DNA of 64,000 bases from an uncultured Anaerolineae bacterium (GTDB taxonomy: Bacteria; Chloroflexota; Anaerolineae; Anaerolineales; Villigracilaceae), in assembly GCA_903875215.1 (NCBI GenBank), contig CAIQVH010000018.1:1-64000 (forward strand). Direction: 5' to 3'. Position 1 is the stretch's first letter; each line of letters opens with the position of its first letter. The notes below the pieces were generated by a model, which saw only the letters and a list, made by a program, of their open reading frames with translations, had not been told where the DNA came from and did not search any database. A program made the position numbers and the translations under genes. Shown one piece after another: positions 35,738-45,948 of the stretch.

Positions 35738-36367
35738 TCAGTCCATGGTCAGGCCGCCGGTTTGTTCAAGCCAGTCGACGATTTTTTCGACAGCGGCGGG
35801 AATCTGGTTGTCGGAGATGTCCACGGTCAGGCTGGGTAAAGCCGAGGCGGCTACCAGGCGTTGCATGAGTTTCTGTTCGACGATGAATTTTTCCAGGTCG
35901 TCGTATTGACTCGGGTTGCCCGAAACCTGAAGGCGCGCTGCGCGGGCGGCCTGGAATGAATCGGGGGAGCGGCTGAGAAAGACGAGATGAAAGCCGAGGG
36001 GCAGGAGGCGCTGTTCGAGCCAGGTGAAGTCATAGTCGGCCTGGTGCGCGGCCAGCTGGTAGGCGCGGGTGGAGATGTGAAAGCGGTCGATGATCCACGA
36101 ATAGTATTTTTGCAGTTCAAACAGGCGCACCCAGGTCTGGTAGGTTTCGAGGGCGAGGGCGGCTTCCTGGGGTTCAAAGTTGATCAGCCCGCGGCCCCAG
36201 GGGAAATTGGTGAAGGCGCACCATTCGGCGGAGATGAGTGGTGAATGGTAACGGTAGCGGCGCGGGCCGACCAGCCGGGGATGCTCGTTGAGGGAAAAGG
36301 CGATTTCAGTTTTGAGGGTGAGACGGGTGCCTTCGAGGATGATTTTGGGGCAGAGTTTGGTGGACAT
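35738..36367 (-). CDS. Thymidylate-kinase-like P-loop protein with altered Walker A
   Basis: This 209-residue protein follows the deoxynucleoside/thymidylate kinase plan. It has an N-terminal IILEGTRLTLKTEIAFSLN in the place of the usual EGxxGxGKST P-loop, IIDRFHIS in the place of the DRxxxS motif, an LVFLSRSPDSFQAAR strand-helix like the LYLDVxPExxxxR of the family, and a helical C-terminus. In the P-loop the last Gly is Leu while Lys-Thr is kept, so ATP binding may be changed. The substrate is unknown. GGAG lies 6 nt before the ATG. It is last in a minus-strand set with the glucan synthase (57 nt upstream) and UspA. Confidence 0.65.
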   Translation of the reverse strand: MSTKLCPKIILEGTRLTLKTEIAFSLNEHPRLVGPRRYRYHSPLISAEWCAFTNFPWGRGLINFEPQEAALALETYQTWVRLFELQKYYSWIIDRFHISTRAYQLAAHQADYDFTWLEQRLLPLGFHLVFLSRSPDSFQAARAARLQVSGNPSQYDDLEKFIVEQKLMQRLVAASALPSLTVDISDNQIPAAVEKIVDWLEQTGGLTMD

Positions 36368-36424
36368 GGGTCGCTCCGGGGCTGGGATGTGGGCTGAATC
36401 ATACCGCGGGTTGGTCTCTGCCGG

Positions 36425-39400
36425 TTAATCGGTGGCAGGCTGGGGGCCGAGGCTGACCAGCACCTGGTGTTCGCGCCCGTCAGCGGTGAGCGGGAAACTA
36501 TCCGTGATGAGAATTTCTCCATCCAGGCTGACCTGGCACACTCCGCGATTGACGCGTTGCGGGTTTTCGATGCGCAGGTGGTAGATGGAGTTGCCGAAGC
36601 GGTAATGCAGTGTGCAGAAGGGCCAATGTTTGGGGATGCAGGGATCCAGACGCAGGCTGGCGCCGTGGCGTTGCAGGCCGAGCAGGGCTTCAAGGCCGAA
36701 GCGGTACATCCAGCTGGCGGATCCGGTGTACCAGGTCCAGCCGCCGCGCCCGCTGTGGGGGGGCTGGCTGTAGACATCGGCGGCGAGGATGTAGGGTTCG
36801 ACCCGGTAGCGGTCAACTTTTGCGGGGCTGTCGGCGTGCAGGATGGGGTTGATCAGGCGGAAGAGTTCCGCGGCGGTGTCGCCTTCTCCCAGCTCGGCGA
36901 AGGCCCATAAGGCCCAAATGGCGGCGTGGGTGTACTGGCCGCCGTTTTCGCGAATGCCGGGTGGGTAGCCCTTGATGTAGCCGGGATCGCGCAGGGTCAG
37001 GTTGAAGGGCGGGTCGAGCAGTTGGATGAGGCCTTCGGCGGGGCGGACGAGGCGCTCGTGGAGGGCGGACATGGCGAGACGGGCGCGTTGCGGGTTGGCG
37101 GCTTTGGATAGCACTGCCCAGGATTGGCTGATGGAGTCGATGGTGCATTCGTGGCGTTCGGCCGAGCCGAGCGCGGTGCCGTCGTCAAAATAGGCGCGGC
37201 GATACCATTGGCCGTCCCAGGCACAGGCTTCGAGCGCGCGGAGCAGTTCTCCGGCCTGCCGGGAACAGGCGTCGGCCTGTTCCGGCTGGCCGATGTGCTG
37301 GCACAGGCGGGCGAATTCGGTCAGAGTGGCGCAGGCAAACCAGCCGAGCCAGATGCTTTCGCCGCGGCCCTCGATACCGACACGGTTCATGCCGTCGTTC
37401 CAGTCGCCGCTGCCCATCAGCGGCAGGCCATGCCTGCCAGCGGTGAGTCCTTTTTGCAGGGCTCGCAGGCAGTGTTCGTAGAGGGTGCCGGCCTGGGTGC
37501 CGGGTATGAACAATCCGTAGCGTTCCTCTTCCCCTTCCTTCAGCGGGTCGCCGCCCAGGTAGGGCAGGTTTTCTTTCAGAATGGCGGTGTCACCCGTGGT
37601 CTGGACATAGAGGGCAGTGACGTAGGGCAGCCAGAGCAGATTATCGGAGATGCGGGTGCGGATGCCTTTGCCGGAGGGTGGGTGCCACCAGTGCAGTACG
37701 TCCCCGGCTTCGAACTGGCGGCGGCCGGCGTTCAGGATTTGAGCGCGGGCCAGGTCGGGGCGGCTGTGCAACAAGGCCAGCACATCCTGAAGCTGGTCGC
37801 GGAAGCCGAAGGCGCCACTGGACTGGTATAGACCTGTGCGCCCCCAGATTCGGGCGGCGACGGTTTCGTACAGCAGCCAGCGGTTGAGCAGCAGATCCAA
37901 CGCAGGATCGGGGGTTTCGACCTGCACCGCGCCGAGAATTTGCTCCCAAAACGGCCGCAGCGACTGCCAGGCCGCCTCGACCCGCGCCAGGTCCTGATAT
38001 TCGGCGATGAGTTGCTCCGCTTGAGCGCGGTCGGCGCCCTGACCGAGCAGGAAAGTGACTTCCTTGCTTTCGCCGGGAGCCAGCCAGAGCAGGATCTGGA
38101 TCGCTGCGCAAGGGTCGCAACCAGCCTGTACGCTGGCCGCCAGCCCCACCCGCGCCAGCGCAGCCGGTTGGGCATAGCTGCCCAGCACGCCCAGAAATTC
38201 ACTGCGATCGGTGGTGACCCAGTTCAGCTCACGGGTGGCGGCCAAAAAGGCGACATTGCTGGAAAAATCTACGTTATAGGGGTTGCGGGCCAGCAGGGCA
38301 AAGCGGCGCGAGTCAAATTCGGGGATGATGTACTGGGCGGTGGTGTCGCGTGAGTTGCCGAGCACCCATTCGGCGTAGTAGGTAATGTTGATGCGGCGGG
38401 TATGCGCAGTCTGGTTTTCCAGCCTGAGTTGGATGATCTTGACAGGCTGATCGGAAACGGCAAAAACCCGCAACGCTTGCGCCAGCCCGTGACTGACATG
38501 TTCATAGATGGAATAGCCCGCCCCGTGACGGATCCGGTAGGGGGCCGGGGCACGCGCCGGCAGCGGAGTGGGCGACCAGAGCTGGCCGGTATCTTCGTCG
38601 CGCAGATAGACGGCCTCGGAGGGCGGGTCGCTGACCGGGTCGTTGTGCCAGGGCGTCAGGCGGTTTTCGCCGCTGTTATGCGCCCAGGTGCAGCCCAGGC
38701 CATTGCTGGAGGCGATGAAGCCAAATTCGGGGTTGGCGATGACGTTGATCCACGGGGCGGGCGTGAACTGGCCGGACGCGAGGGTGATGATATATTCGCG
38801 GCCATCGGGGCTGAAACCACCCAGGCCGTTGTCAAAGAGAAGGCCGGCGGGGCGCTCCAGGCCGACTTCGGGGCTGGGAGGCGGCCCGGGCTCACGCACG
38901 GCGATGAAGTGGGGCAGGCGGACGGGTTGTTGATCCAGCTTTTTTAGTTGTTCTGTCAGTGAACCGGCAGTGTCATCCAGCACCGCCCGGGCGGCACTGG
39001 CAAGCAGGAGGGTTTCGGCGGGGCTGACCTGGTCGGCGCGCAGTAGAAAAATGCCGCCCCGCTGGTTGAGCCAGGCCTCGCTGTTGGTCTGCGACAATAA
39101 GCGGTGGATTTTCCCGGCAAGATGCTCACTGTAGCTGGCTTCCTGCCGATTGAGAATGACCAGGTCGATCAGCAGCCCGCGCCTGCGCCAGTAGGTGTGC
39201 GCCTGGAGCAGTTCGGTGAGCAATTCCAACCCGGATTCCTGCTCAAGGCGGGCCAGCAGGATGGGATAATCGCCGGAGATGGAGAAGGGCCACAGGCCGG
39301 GCTGTCCGAGGGTGTTGGCGGCCAGGGTGGCTGAATCGGCGCGCAGAGCGGGAGATGGGTAGAGCAGGGCTGAGAGCAGCTTCTGGATGCGTTCCAGGTC

Positions 39401-42400
39401 GCGCGAGGTGAGTTTGAAGAGCGCCATCTCGCCTTCGGCTTCACGGGCAGAGGTGGTGTACGCGCTGCGGAGCTTGTTCCAGTCCTTATACCGCCAGGCC
39501 AGTTCGAGCGCTTCCTTGCGCGAGGCGGCCGCCAGGGTGACGCTGGCCAGCTGCAGGGTGTCGTAGGGCGGCAGTTCAACTCGCGCCTGCAAGGCCAGAA
39601 TCGGGTCGAGGGTTGCGCCGGTGGAGCCGCTCAAAGCCCCTCCGGGCAGTAAGGCCGCCGGGCTGCGCGGGCTGCCTCCGCTGCCTAAAAAACGGGCCCG
39701 GTCGGTTTCAAAACCAGTGACGCGCACCTGCTCATCTGGCAGGGTGAAGAAATGTGCCAGATAGACGGGTTTTTCCTTGGCAGAGCGCGGGCGGCGGTGA
39801 AAGAGCAAAATTTGCCCCTCTTCCACATATTCGCTTTCGATGAACAGCCGGTTGAAGGCGGGGTGCCGGCGGTCAACATCCTGCCCGGCCAGGATGACTT
39901 CGGCGTAAGAGGTGACCGTGAGCAGCCGCGGCTGGTCGCCGTGATTGGTGAGGGTCAGGCGGCGAATCTCCACGTCGTCATCTGCGGCAACGACCAGGTT
40001 GAGGCGGCTGGAAATCTCGCCATCGCGGCGTTCAAATTCGGCGCGGTGCGGGAAGAACGCCACCTGCTGACGATCTGGCGGCGCAGCCATCGGCTGGCTG
40101 GCAGCGGACCACAACCGGCCGCTGAGTTCGTCACGCAGATAGAACCAAATGCCCCAGTTGTCGAGGGTGGTGTCAGCCCGCCAGCGTGTCAGGTCAAGGC
40201 TGCGCCAGCGGCTGTACCCACTTCCACTGGCACTGACCAACAGGCTGTAACTGCCGTTTGAAAGACAGTGCACCTGCGGGTAGGGGGCGGAGGGCGAAGC
40301 TGGCCAGGGGTCGAGACTGACGAGGGAGCGGGTGGAGGCTGCCAACCCGCCGCCCTGATGGTGCGGGTGTTCAGTTTCAATGCGCAGAGGAGTTTGCTCC
40401 TGTAGTAACAGCTCAATATTTTTAATGCGCGGATCGGAGTGCAGGCGGCGCACGAGCTTGCTGCCGGAGATGTGGTTATCCAACGCGAGCAGGATCATGC
40501 CCTGGTGATGGGCCATGTACGAACGCACCTGGGCATATTCCTGGCCCGTGCTCAGACGCCTGACGGTGAAGTCGAGCGCTTCGTAAAAGCCATACAGGCC
40601 GCACATCTGGTATTCGCGCAGGTGTTGAATATTGCGGACAACCGCCTGCGGGGCGAAGGGCAGGGCCAGCAACGAAGCATACGGCGCGACAACCAGGTCT
40701 TCCTCCAACCCGCGCTTGTATCCAAGCCCGGGAACGCCAAAGGCGCGATACTGGTAGATCTGCGCAGTATCGAAGTGGTAATAGCTGGATTCTGAGATGC
40801 CCCAGGGGGCGTTTTTTGCGTTGCCATAGGCGATCTGGCCTTGGACAGCGGCAAGGCAGCTTTGCTCGAGCAGGGTATTGGGATAGCTTCGCAGGAACAG
40901 GGCAGGCATCAGGTATTCGAACATGGTGCCGCTCCATGAGAGCAGCGTACGCGTGTTTTTAACCAGGGTAAGCGGGCGCGCCAGATGCGACCAGTGACTT
41001 TGCGGCACATCTCCTTTGCTGATGGCAATCAGGCTGGCAATGCGCGCTTCGGAGGCGAGCAGGTCATAGTAGTTTCCGTCCAGCCGCCCGGCTTCAACGT
41101 TGAATCCGATGTGGAAGACCTGGCGCTGCCCGTCAAACAGAAAATGAAAATCCATCGTCCGAAAATATTCCTCGGCTTCATCATCCAGCGCATGCAGATC
41201 ATTCAACAGCGCCAGCGTGGATTGGTGCGCGGCGCCCAGTTCGTCGGCAAACAACTGGCACCAGGCAGCCGCCCCGGCGTCTTCGGGGGGTAGAAGGTTT
41301 TTCAGGCGCAGTAAAATTTCCAGGCCGTGGGTGCAGGTGGCCGGGATGCTGGATAACACCGGGTTAATGGCAAACAGGGTCTGCAGTTCCTGCCAGGCGG
41401 AGGCCAGTTCTGAGGCGTGGCTGGCAGCTTCCAGGCTGGGCGGGACATTGGCCAGGCTGACTGGCCAGGGCACGAGGGTCTGCAAATCCAGCTCGATGCC
41501 AGCCAGGTGATGGCGGGTGCGCTCAACCCAGGCAGAGAGTCGATTAAGCGTGCCCTGATCCAGCCCGACGGTCACGGTTTCAACCAGCTTCAGCAGTAAG
41601 GCTTCGATTTCGGCCTGGCGGGTGTGGAACATGGTGATCAACAGATGCGGGGTGTATCTTTGAATTTTATGCAGGTCACTGGCCTGCGAACGCAGGCTGC
41701 GAATGATGGACTGCAATTCGTCGGCGCTGTCCATCAGATGAGCTTCTGCAAGGGTGGCCATGAGCATGTCGAGGGTATCCACCAGCCCGTTCCACTGCAC
41801 TACGGGACGGTCGCGGATGTCGAGCAGACCCTGGCGCACGATCAGCAGGCAAACGGCCAGGTTACCGCTGTCCACCGTTGAAACGTAGCGCGGCGGAAGC
41901 GGGGCGAGCGTGTGGGTGTCATACCAGTTCAAAAAATGTCCGCGCACGGTTTCAAGCTGATGCAGGGTTTCAAAGGTGTTGTGCAGACGTTGCACCAGTT
42001 CCTGCACGCCGATATAGCCCAGGTCATAGGCCGCCAGCGTGGAAACCAGCAGCAGCCCGATATTAGTGGGCGAGGTGCGGTGCGCCACCAGGCCGCGGGG
42101 CTCTTCCTGGAAGTGATCGGGGGGCAGCCAGTGGTCTTCGGGGCCGACGAAGTGTTCGAAAAAGAGCCAGGTGGAACGCGCCAACATATGAAGAGTGTGT
42201 TCCTGCTCTGGCTTAAGGTTGACGGGCGCGCGGTCGCTCACCCGGCTGATGCGTGCCGCGAGGTAGGGCGAAATCAGCCAGCCGAGCAGGAACGGTGCGG
42301 CGCCCGGCAGAGCCTCCCAGCGCCAGCCAAAAAGCCCCAGCCCGACCAACAGCGCGCACACCGGCGCTGCGGCCATTTCGCGCCAGGCCACAGAGATGAT

Positions 42401-44980
42401 TAACTCGCGGCCAAAGACATGCACCGAATGAGCCGCTGTGACCCATTGCAGCATGGAGCGGCGGGTGAATACCAGACGGATCAGGGTGGTGACGAGCGCA
42501 TCCAGTTCCACCAGCGCCCTGTGCGGCAGAAAAACCAGGTCGAGAATCAGGCGCACAGCGGTTTCCTGAATTGGCTGCGCGGTGGCATCCGGCGGGTCGT
42601 CAGGTTTTCGGGCGCGCAGGTTGGAAAGCAGGGTGGTGAAAAATTCCAGCAGGTAGAGAAACAACGCCACGATCGTCCAGACCAGGCTGGGACCGGGCAG
42701 CAAAAACCAGCCGCACAGCAGCAGCGCAAACATCGTTCCGGCCACCAGGCTGCGGCGCAGGTTATCAAGAATCTTCCAACGATCAAGCAAAGAAAGCGGG
42801 TTGGGCGCCCTCCCGGTGAGGCGCGTGGGTACCCCGGGGAACAGCCAGGGCAAAAGCTGCCAATCGCCGCGCACCCAGCGATGCAGGCGATGAGTAAACG
42901 CCAGATAATGCAGCGGGAAATCTTCATAGAGCGTGATATCAGTCACCAGGCCGCAGCGCCCGTGTAGGCCTTCAAACAAGTCATGGCTGAGAATGGAGTT
43001 TTCGGGGACGCGCCCGGCCAGGCTGCGCTCAAAACTGCGCACATCATAAATGCCCTTGCCGATGTAATTCCCCTCGCCAAACAGATCCTGATACAGGTCT
43101 GAAACCGCGCGTGAATACAGATCAATGGTGGCATCCCCCGAAAAATTCCGCGTAAATATGGAAATATTCCTGACCGTGGGCCGCACCTGCACCCGCGGCT
43201 GAAGCACCGTATAACCAGCCGTCACCTTACCCGAGGCGAGATCAAACTCGGCCTGGTTGAGCGGGTGAGCGAGAGTGCCGATCAGGCGATGGGCCGATTC
43301 GCGCGGCAGGATGGTATCGGCGTCCGTGGTAATTACAAAACGGACGCCCGGCAGCAGGGTGAGGTCACCCTGTTGCACCGCAAAGCTGCCCGGCTGCTGG
43401 TAGAGCAACAACTGGTTGAGTTCTTCCAGCTTGCCGCGTTTACGCTCCCAGCCCATCCAACATTTTTCTTGAGGATTCCAGATGCGCTCGCGGTGAAAAA
43501 ACAAAAATGGCCGGTGAGTGGGGCTGCCATACTGGTTATTCAAGCGCCGAATCTCCGCCTGCGCCAGCGCGAGCAGATCCTGCTCACCGGGCAAATCCTT
43601 TTGCGGGGCATCGGCAAAATCAGTCAACAGGGCAAAATGGATATGCTCGTCTACATTGCCGATATAATGATTCTCAATCTGCCGTATCAGCGCGTGCAAT
43701 TCATTTTCATTCTTCAAAAGCGAGGGAATCACGACCAACGTACTGAACTCAGCCGGGACGCCGCGCTGAAAATCGAGACGCGGCAGGCTGCGGGGCGGCA
43801 CGCGTCGGGTCACAACCCAGTTGACAAAATGTTGGGTGACTGCTGAAGCCGGAATCAGCGCCAACAGCAGCGCCAGCAGAATTTGGGCCCGGCTCCCACC
43901 ACTCCAGGCGGCATACGCCGCCAGCCCCAGGCTGAGCGCCAGCGTCCCGCCGGTCAGGCACCCCAGATAAAGAGCCAGCACCCGGCGCATGCACCAACGA
44001 TAAAAACGCTGCCGGGCCGGGAGCTGGTAGCCGCAGGCCGCTTCAAGCTGCCTGCACCCCGGCCCAATCAGGTAATACCCGACGTGCTGCTCGCGCGGTT
44101 GCGTACCCCGCCGGGCCATTTCCATCGCCAGACGGGCCAGCTCCAACTCGCTGAGCGCACAGCCCTGCGCCAATTCTTCGATCACGTTGCGATAGCGGTT
44201 GCGCGTGTTAAACGTCATCCCGGCATATATTCCCGGCGGATCCGTGCGCAATTCAGCTTCCACCAGGCTGGTTCTCTCAAAAAACGCCTGCCAATCCTGC
44301 GTATCCAGCAGGCGCAGACTGAGGATACAGTTGCTGACCAGGGTCTCAGGGCCAGCCGGCAGGCGGGCAGAATTTTCCAGGCCGTCAACTGATTCATATT
44401 GAAAAGCCGGGAGCGGATAAGCCGGAGAAAAAGTCACCTGCCGGATACCGGCCAACGCCCCGGCCAGCCTCTCCAGCACTGCCAGGCGCAACATCAACGG
44501 CAGCGCCCACAACTCGCCAATTTTGAGCGGCATCACCGTCTGGCAGACCGTGACAAACCCGGCCAGGCTCTCCAGATCCAACCGGGCGTCTTGAAAACCT
44601 GCCAGAGCCGCCGCCAACAGGTAAATGCGCGCCAGCTCCGAGCCCTGCTCCATGGCAACCTTGGGAAGACGGAAATAATAATCGCCCGGCATGCCAATTC
44701 GGATTTGCTGGACAGCCTGCCGGACGATATGGACGTTATCGAGCAGCCATTCCCCCGCCAGTGAGATTGTTCCCTGCTGGGTGCGTGCCGCCATTTCGAA
44801 TTGCCGGTGCGCCGCCTGGATTTCACGCTCCAGCAAATTCACCTGCGCAGGGATGGGGAAAAACAGCCCGGGCCGCGCGCAAACAACCAATTTTGGCGCC
44901 AATTCAAGAGCCAGCTCCCCGACCCCATCCCGCGCCTGCAAGACCAGCTGGGAAACATTCTCTGTACCCACTGTGGCCAT
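36425..44980 (-). CDS. ndvB: Cyclic beta-1,2-glucan synthase-like giant (GT84, glucoamylase-like, GH94)
   Basis: This 2851-residue membrane protein has the size and order of the NdvB/Cgs family. An N-terminal region of about 320 residues is followed by membrane helices (about 327-377), a glycosyltransferase domain (about 400-740) with the DAD motif near 553 and RWVRGDW near 710, and more helices (about 743-910). A glucoamylase-like domain follows (about 990-1500), then two GH94-type sugar-binding modules and a C-terminal GH94 catalytic domain with GSGDWNDGMNRVG near 2525. Family members make, then close, beta-1,2-glucan rings by transglycosylation and phosphorolysis. Product identity is inferred. 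The ATG at 44980 is 2 nt after the UspA stop; a TTG at 44986 overlapping that stop is an alternative. Confidence 0.9.
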   Translation of the reverse strand: MATVGTENVSQLVLQARDGVGELALELAPKLVVCARPGLFFPIPAQVNLLEREIQAAHRQFEMAARTQQGTISLAGEWLLDNVHIVRQAVQQIRIGMPGDYYFRLPKVAMEQGSELARIYLLAAALAGFQDARLDLESLAGFVTVCQTVMPLKIGELWALPLMLRLAVLERLAGALAGIRQVTFSPAYPLPAFQYESVDGLENSARLPAGPETLVSNCILSLRLLDTQDWQAFFERTSLVEAELRTDPPGIYAGMTFNTRNRYRNVIEELAQGCALSELELARLAMEMARRGTQPREQHVGYYLIGPGCRQLEAACGYQLPARQRFYRWCMRRVLALYLGCLTGGTLALSLGLAAYAAWSGGSRAQILLALLLALIPASAVTQHFVNWVVTRRVPPRSLPRLDFQRGVPAEFSTLVVIPSLLKNENELHALIRQIENHYIGNVDEHIHFALLTDFADAPQKDLPGEQDLLALAQAEIRRLNNQYGSPTHRPFLFFHRERIWNPQEKCWMGWERKRGKLEELNQLLLYQQPGSFAVQQGDLTLLPGVRFVITTDADTILPRESAHRLIGTLAHPLNQAEFDLASGKVTAGYTVLQPRVQVRPTVRNISIFTRNFSGDATIDLYSRAVSDLYQDLFGEGNYIGKGIYDVRSFERSLAGRVPENSILSHDLFEGLHGRCGLVTDITLYEDFPLHYLAFTHRLHRWVRGDWQLLPWLFPGVPTRLTGRAPNPLSLLDRWKILDNLRRSLVAGTMFALLLCGWFLLPGPSLVWTIVALFLYLLEFFTTLLSNLRARKPDDPPDATAQPIQETAVRLILDLVFLPHRALVELDALVTTLIRLVFTRRSMLQWVTAAHSVHVFGRELIISVAWREMAAAPVCALLVGLGLFGWRWEALPGAAPFLLGWLISPYLAARISRVSDRAPVNLKPEQEHTLHMLARSTWLFFEHFVGPEDHWLPPDHFQEEPRGLVAHRTSPTNIGLLLVSTLAAYDLGYIGVQELVQRLHNTFETLHQLETVRGHFLNWYDTHTLAPLPPRYVSTVDSGNLAVCLLIVRQGLLDIRDRPVVQWNGLVDTLDMLMATLAEAHLMDSADELQSIIRSLRSQASDLHKIQRYTPHLLITMFHTRQAEIEALLLKLVETVTVGLDQGTLNRLSAWVERTRHHLAGIELDLQTLVPWPVSLANVPPSLEAASHASELASAWQELQTLFAINPVLSSIPATCTHGLEILLRLKNLLPPEDAGAAAWCQLFADELGAAHQSTLALLNDLHALDDEAEEYFRTMDFHFLFDGQRQVFHIGFNVEAGRLDGNYYDLLASEARIASLIAISKGDVPQSHWSHLARPLTLVKNTRTLLSWSGTMFEYLMPALFLRSYPNTLLEQSCLAAVQGQIAYGNAKNAPWGISESSYYHFDTAQIYQYRAFGVPGLGYKRGLEEDLVVAPYASLLALPFAPQAVVRNIQHLREYQMCGLYGFYEALDFTVRRLSTGQEYAQVRSYMAHHQGMILLALDNHISGSKLVRRLHSDPRIKNIELLLQEQTPLRIETEHPHHQGGGLAASTRSLVSLDPWPASPSAPYPQVHCLSNGSYSLLVSASGSGYSRWRSLDLTRWRADTTLDNWGIWFYLRDELSGRLWSAASQPMAAPPDRQQVAFFPHRAEFERRDGEISSRLNLVVAADDDVEIRRLTLTNHGDQPRLLTVTSYAEVILAGQDVDRRHPAFNRLFIESEYVEEGQILLFHRRPRSAKEKPVYLAHFFTLPDEQVRVTGFETDRARFLGSGGSPRSPAALLPGGALSGSTGATLDPILALQARVELPPYDTLQLASVTLAAASRKEALELAWRYKDWNKLRSAYTTSAREAEGEMALFKLTSRDLERIQKLLSALLYPSPALRADSATLAANTLGQPGLWPFSISGDYPILLARLEQESGLELLTELLQAHTYWRRRGLLIDLVILNRQEASYSEHLAGKIHRLLSQTNSEAWLNQRGGIFLLRADQVSPAETLLLASAARAVLDDTAGSLTEQLKKLDQQPVRLPHFIAVREPGPPPSPEVGLERPAGLLFDNGLGGFSPDGREYIITLASGQFTPAPWINVIANPEFGFIASSNGLGCTWAHNSGENRLTPWHNDPVSDPPSEAVYLRDEDTGQLWSPTPLPARAPAPYRIRHGAGYSIYEHVSHGLAQALRVFAVSDQPVKIIQLRLENQTAHTRRINITYYAEWVLGNSRDTTAQYIIPEFDSRRFALLARNPYNVDFSSNVAFLAATRELNWVTTDRSEFLGVLGSYAQPAALARVGLAASVQAGCDPCAAIQILLWLAPGESKEVTFLLGQGADRAQAEQLIAEYQDLARVEAAWQSLRPFWEQILGAVQVETPDPALDLLLNRWLLYETVAARIWGRTGLYQSSGAFGFRDQLQDVLALLHSRPDLARAQILNAGRRQFEAGDVLHWWHPPSGKGIRTRISDNLLWLPYVTALYVQTTGDTAILKENLPYLGGDPLKEGEEERYGLFIPGTQAGTLYEHCLRALQKGLTAGRHGLPLMGSGDWNDGMNRVGIEGRGESIWLGWFACATLTEFARLCQHIGQPEQADACSRQAGELLRALEACAWDGQWYRRAYFDDGTALGSAERHECTIDSISQSWAVLSKAANPQRARLAMSALHERLVRPAEGLIQLLDPPFNLTLRDPGYIKGYPPGIRENGGQYTHAAIWALWAFAELGEGDTAAELFRLINPILHADSPAKVDRYRVEPYILAADVYSQPPHSGRGGWTWYTGSASWMYRFGLEALLGLQRHGASLRLDPCIPKHWPFCTLHYRFGNSIYHLRIENPQRVNRGVCQVSLDGEILITDSFPLTADGREHQVLVSLGPQPATD

Positions 44981-44982
44981 GC

Positions 44983-45948
44983 TCAATGCCCCTGTGTTTG
45001 CAGCGTCGCCAGTTCGGCCTGGCTGACCTGCAACTCTCCAGCCGAAAGATCCTGCATGATCAACAGCGAAGTGGTGCCATAAGAAATAAAACTGGAGGCC
45101 ACGCTGCCATATGGCCAGCGCCCCAGGCAGGCATGCCCGTGAGCAACCAGCAAAACCATATCAGCCTGTTCCTCGGCGACCATGTTGTGCAAAGTCGCAA
45201 TTTCGTTGCGATCAATTTTCAGGCAGGTTTTAATCTCCACACCGGTCTGGGCCAGCTGCGACTGCACCTGTTTCAGATAATGCGTGGCCTCCTGCACATT
45301 GCGCGCGGTAATTTGCTCAATCAGGCGCATATCACTGGCATCCAACGGAAAACGGCTCAGGATGGCCGGCTCGCGAATGACCGTTCCCAACATCACACTG
45401 GCCTGATAATAACTGGCCAGACGCATGGCCACCGGGATGACCAGCTCTGCACGCGCCGAACAATCCAACCCGATGAATAAACGCTGATAGCACAACTCAC
45501 TGGTTTTGGGCGCGGATGATTCGTAAGCGCGCACCAGCAGCGTGGATTTATTGGCTCGCAGGATAATCTTCTGCACCACACTGCTGATATTCCAGCGGCT
45601 CAGGCCGCTCAATCCATGTGTGCTCAGCACAATCAGATCTGCCTGGTGCGCGTTGGCAAAATTGATGATACATTCCGCCGGAATCCCCTCCTCGATGACC
45701 TTTTCCGCGCGCACACCAGCCGCCTTGAAGCGCATTACCAGCCCTTCAAAATAACTTTCTGCTTCCCGCTTTTTCAATTGCCACCGCAGCGGATCAATCG
45801 GGTTGAGCGCACCAGTATCCCGCGGCCTCTCCAGCACGTGGAAAAACGTCACCCGCGCCTCCAGCGCCCCCGCCAGCGACAAAACATGGGGCAGCACACA
45901 CTCAGCGAGAGTCGATCCATCCAAGGGAACCAGAAGATGAGTAAACAT
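44983..45948 (-). CDS. Tandem universal stress protein (two UspA domains)
   Basis: This 321-residue protein contains two Usp domains (about 1-150 and 160-310). The first has LLVPLDGSTLAE and a G-loop-like LSTHGLSGLSRWNISSV, close to the ATP-binding GxxGxxxxxxGS pattern. The second has LLVAHGHACLGRWPYGSVASSF. Such proteins bind ATP or AMP and help under stress. The ATG at 45948 has GAGG 5 nt upstream; the longer frame to 46026 lacks such a site. Its stop is directly followed by the start of the giant glucan synthase gene, so the two are translationally coupled, which suggests a link between stress status and glucan production. Confidence 0.9.
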   Translation of the reverse strand: MFTHLLVPLDGSTLAECVLPHVLSLAGALEARVTFFHVLERPRDTGALNPIDPLRWQLKKREAESYFEGLVMRFKAAGVRAEKVIEEGIPAECIINFANAHQADLIVLSTHGLSGLSRWNISSVVQKIILRANKSTLLVRAYESSAPKTSELCYQRLFIGLDCSARAELVIPVAMRLASYYQASVMLGTVIREPAILSRFPLDASDMRLIEQITARNVQEATHYLKQVQSQLAQTGVEIKTCLKIDRNEIATLHNMVAEEQADMVLLVAHGHACLGRWPYGSVASSFISYGTTSLLIMQDLSAGELQVSQAELATLQTQGH

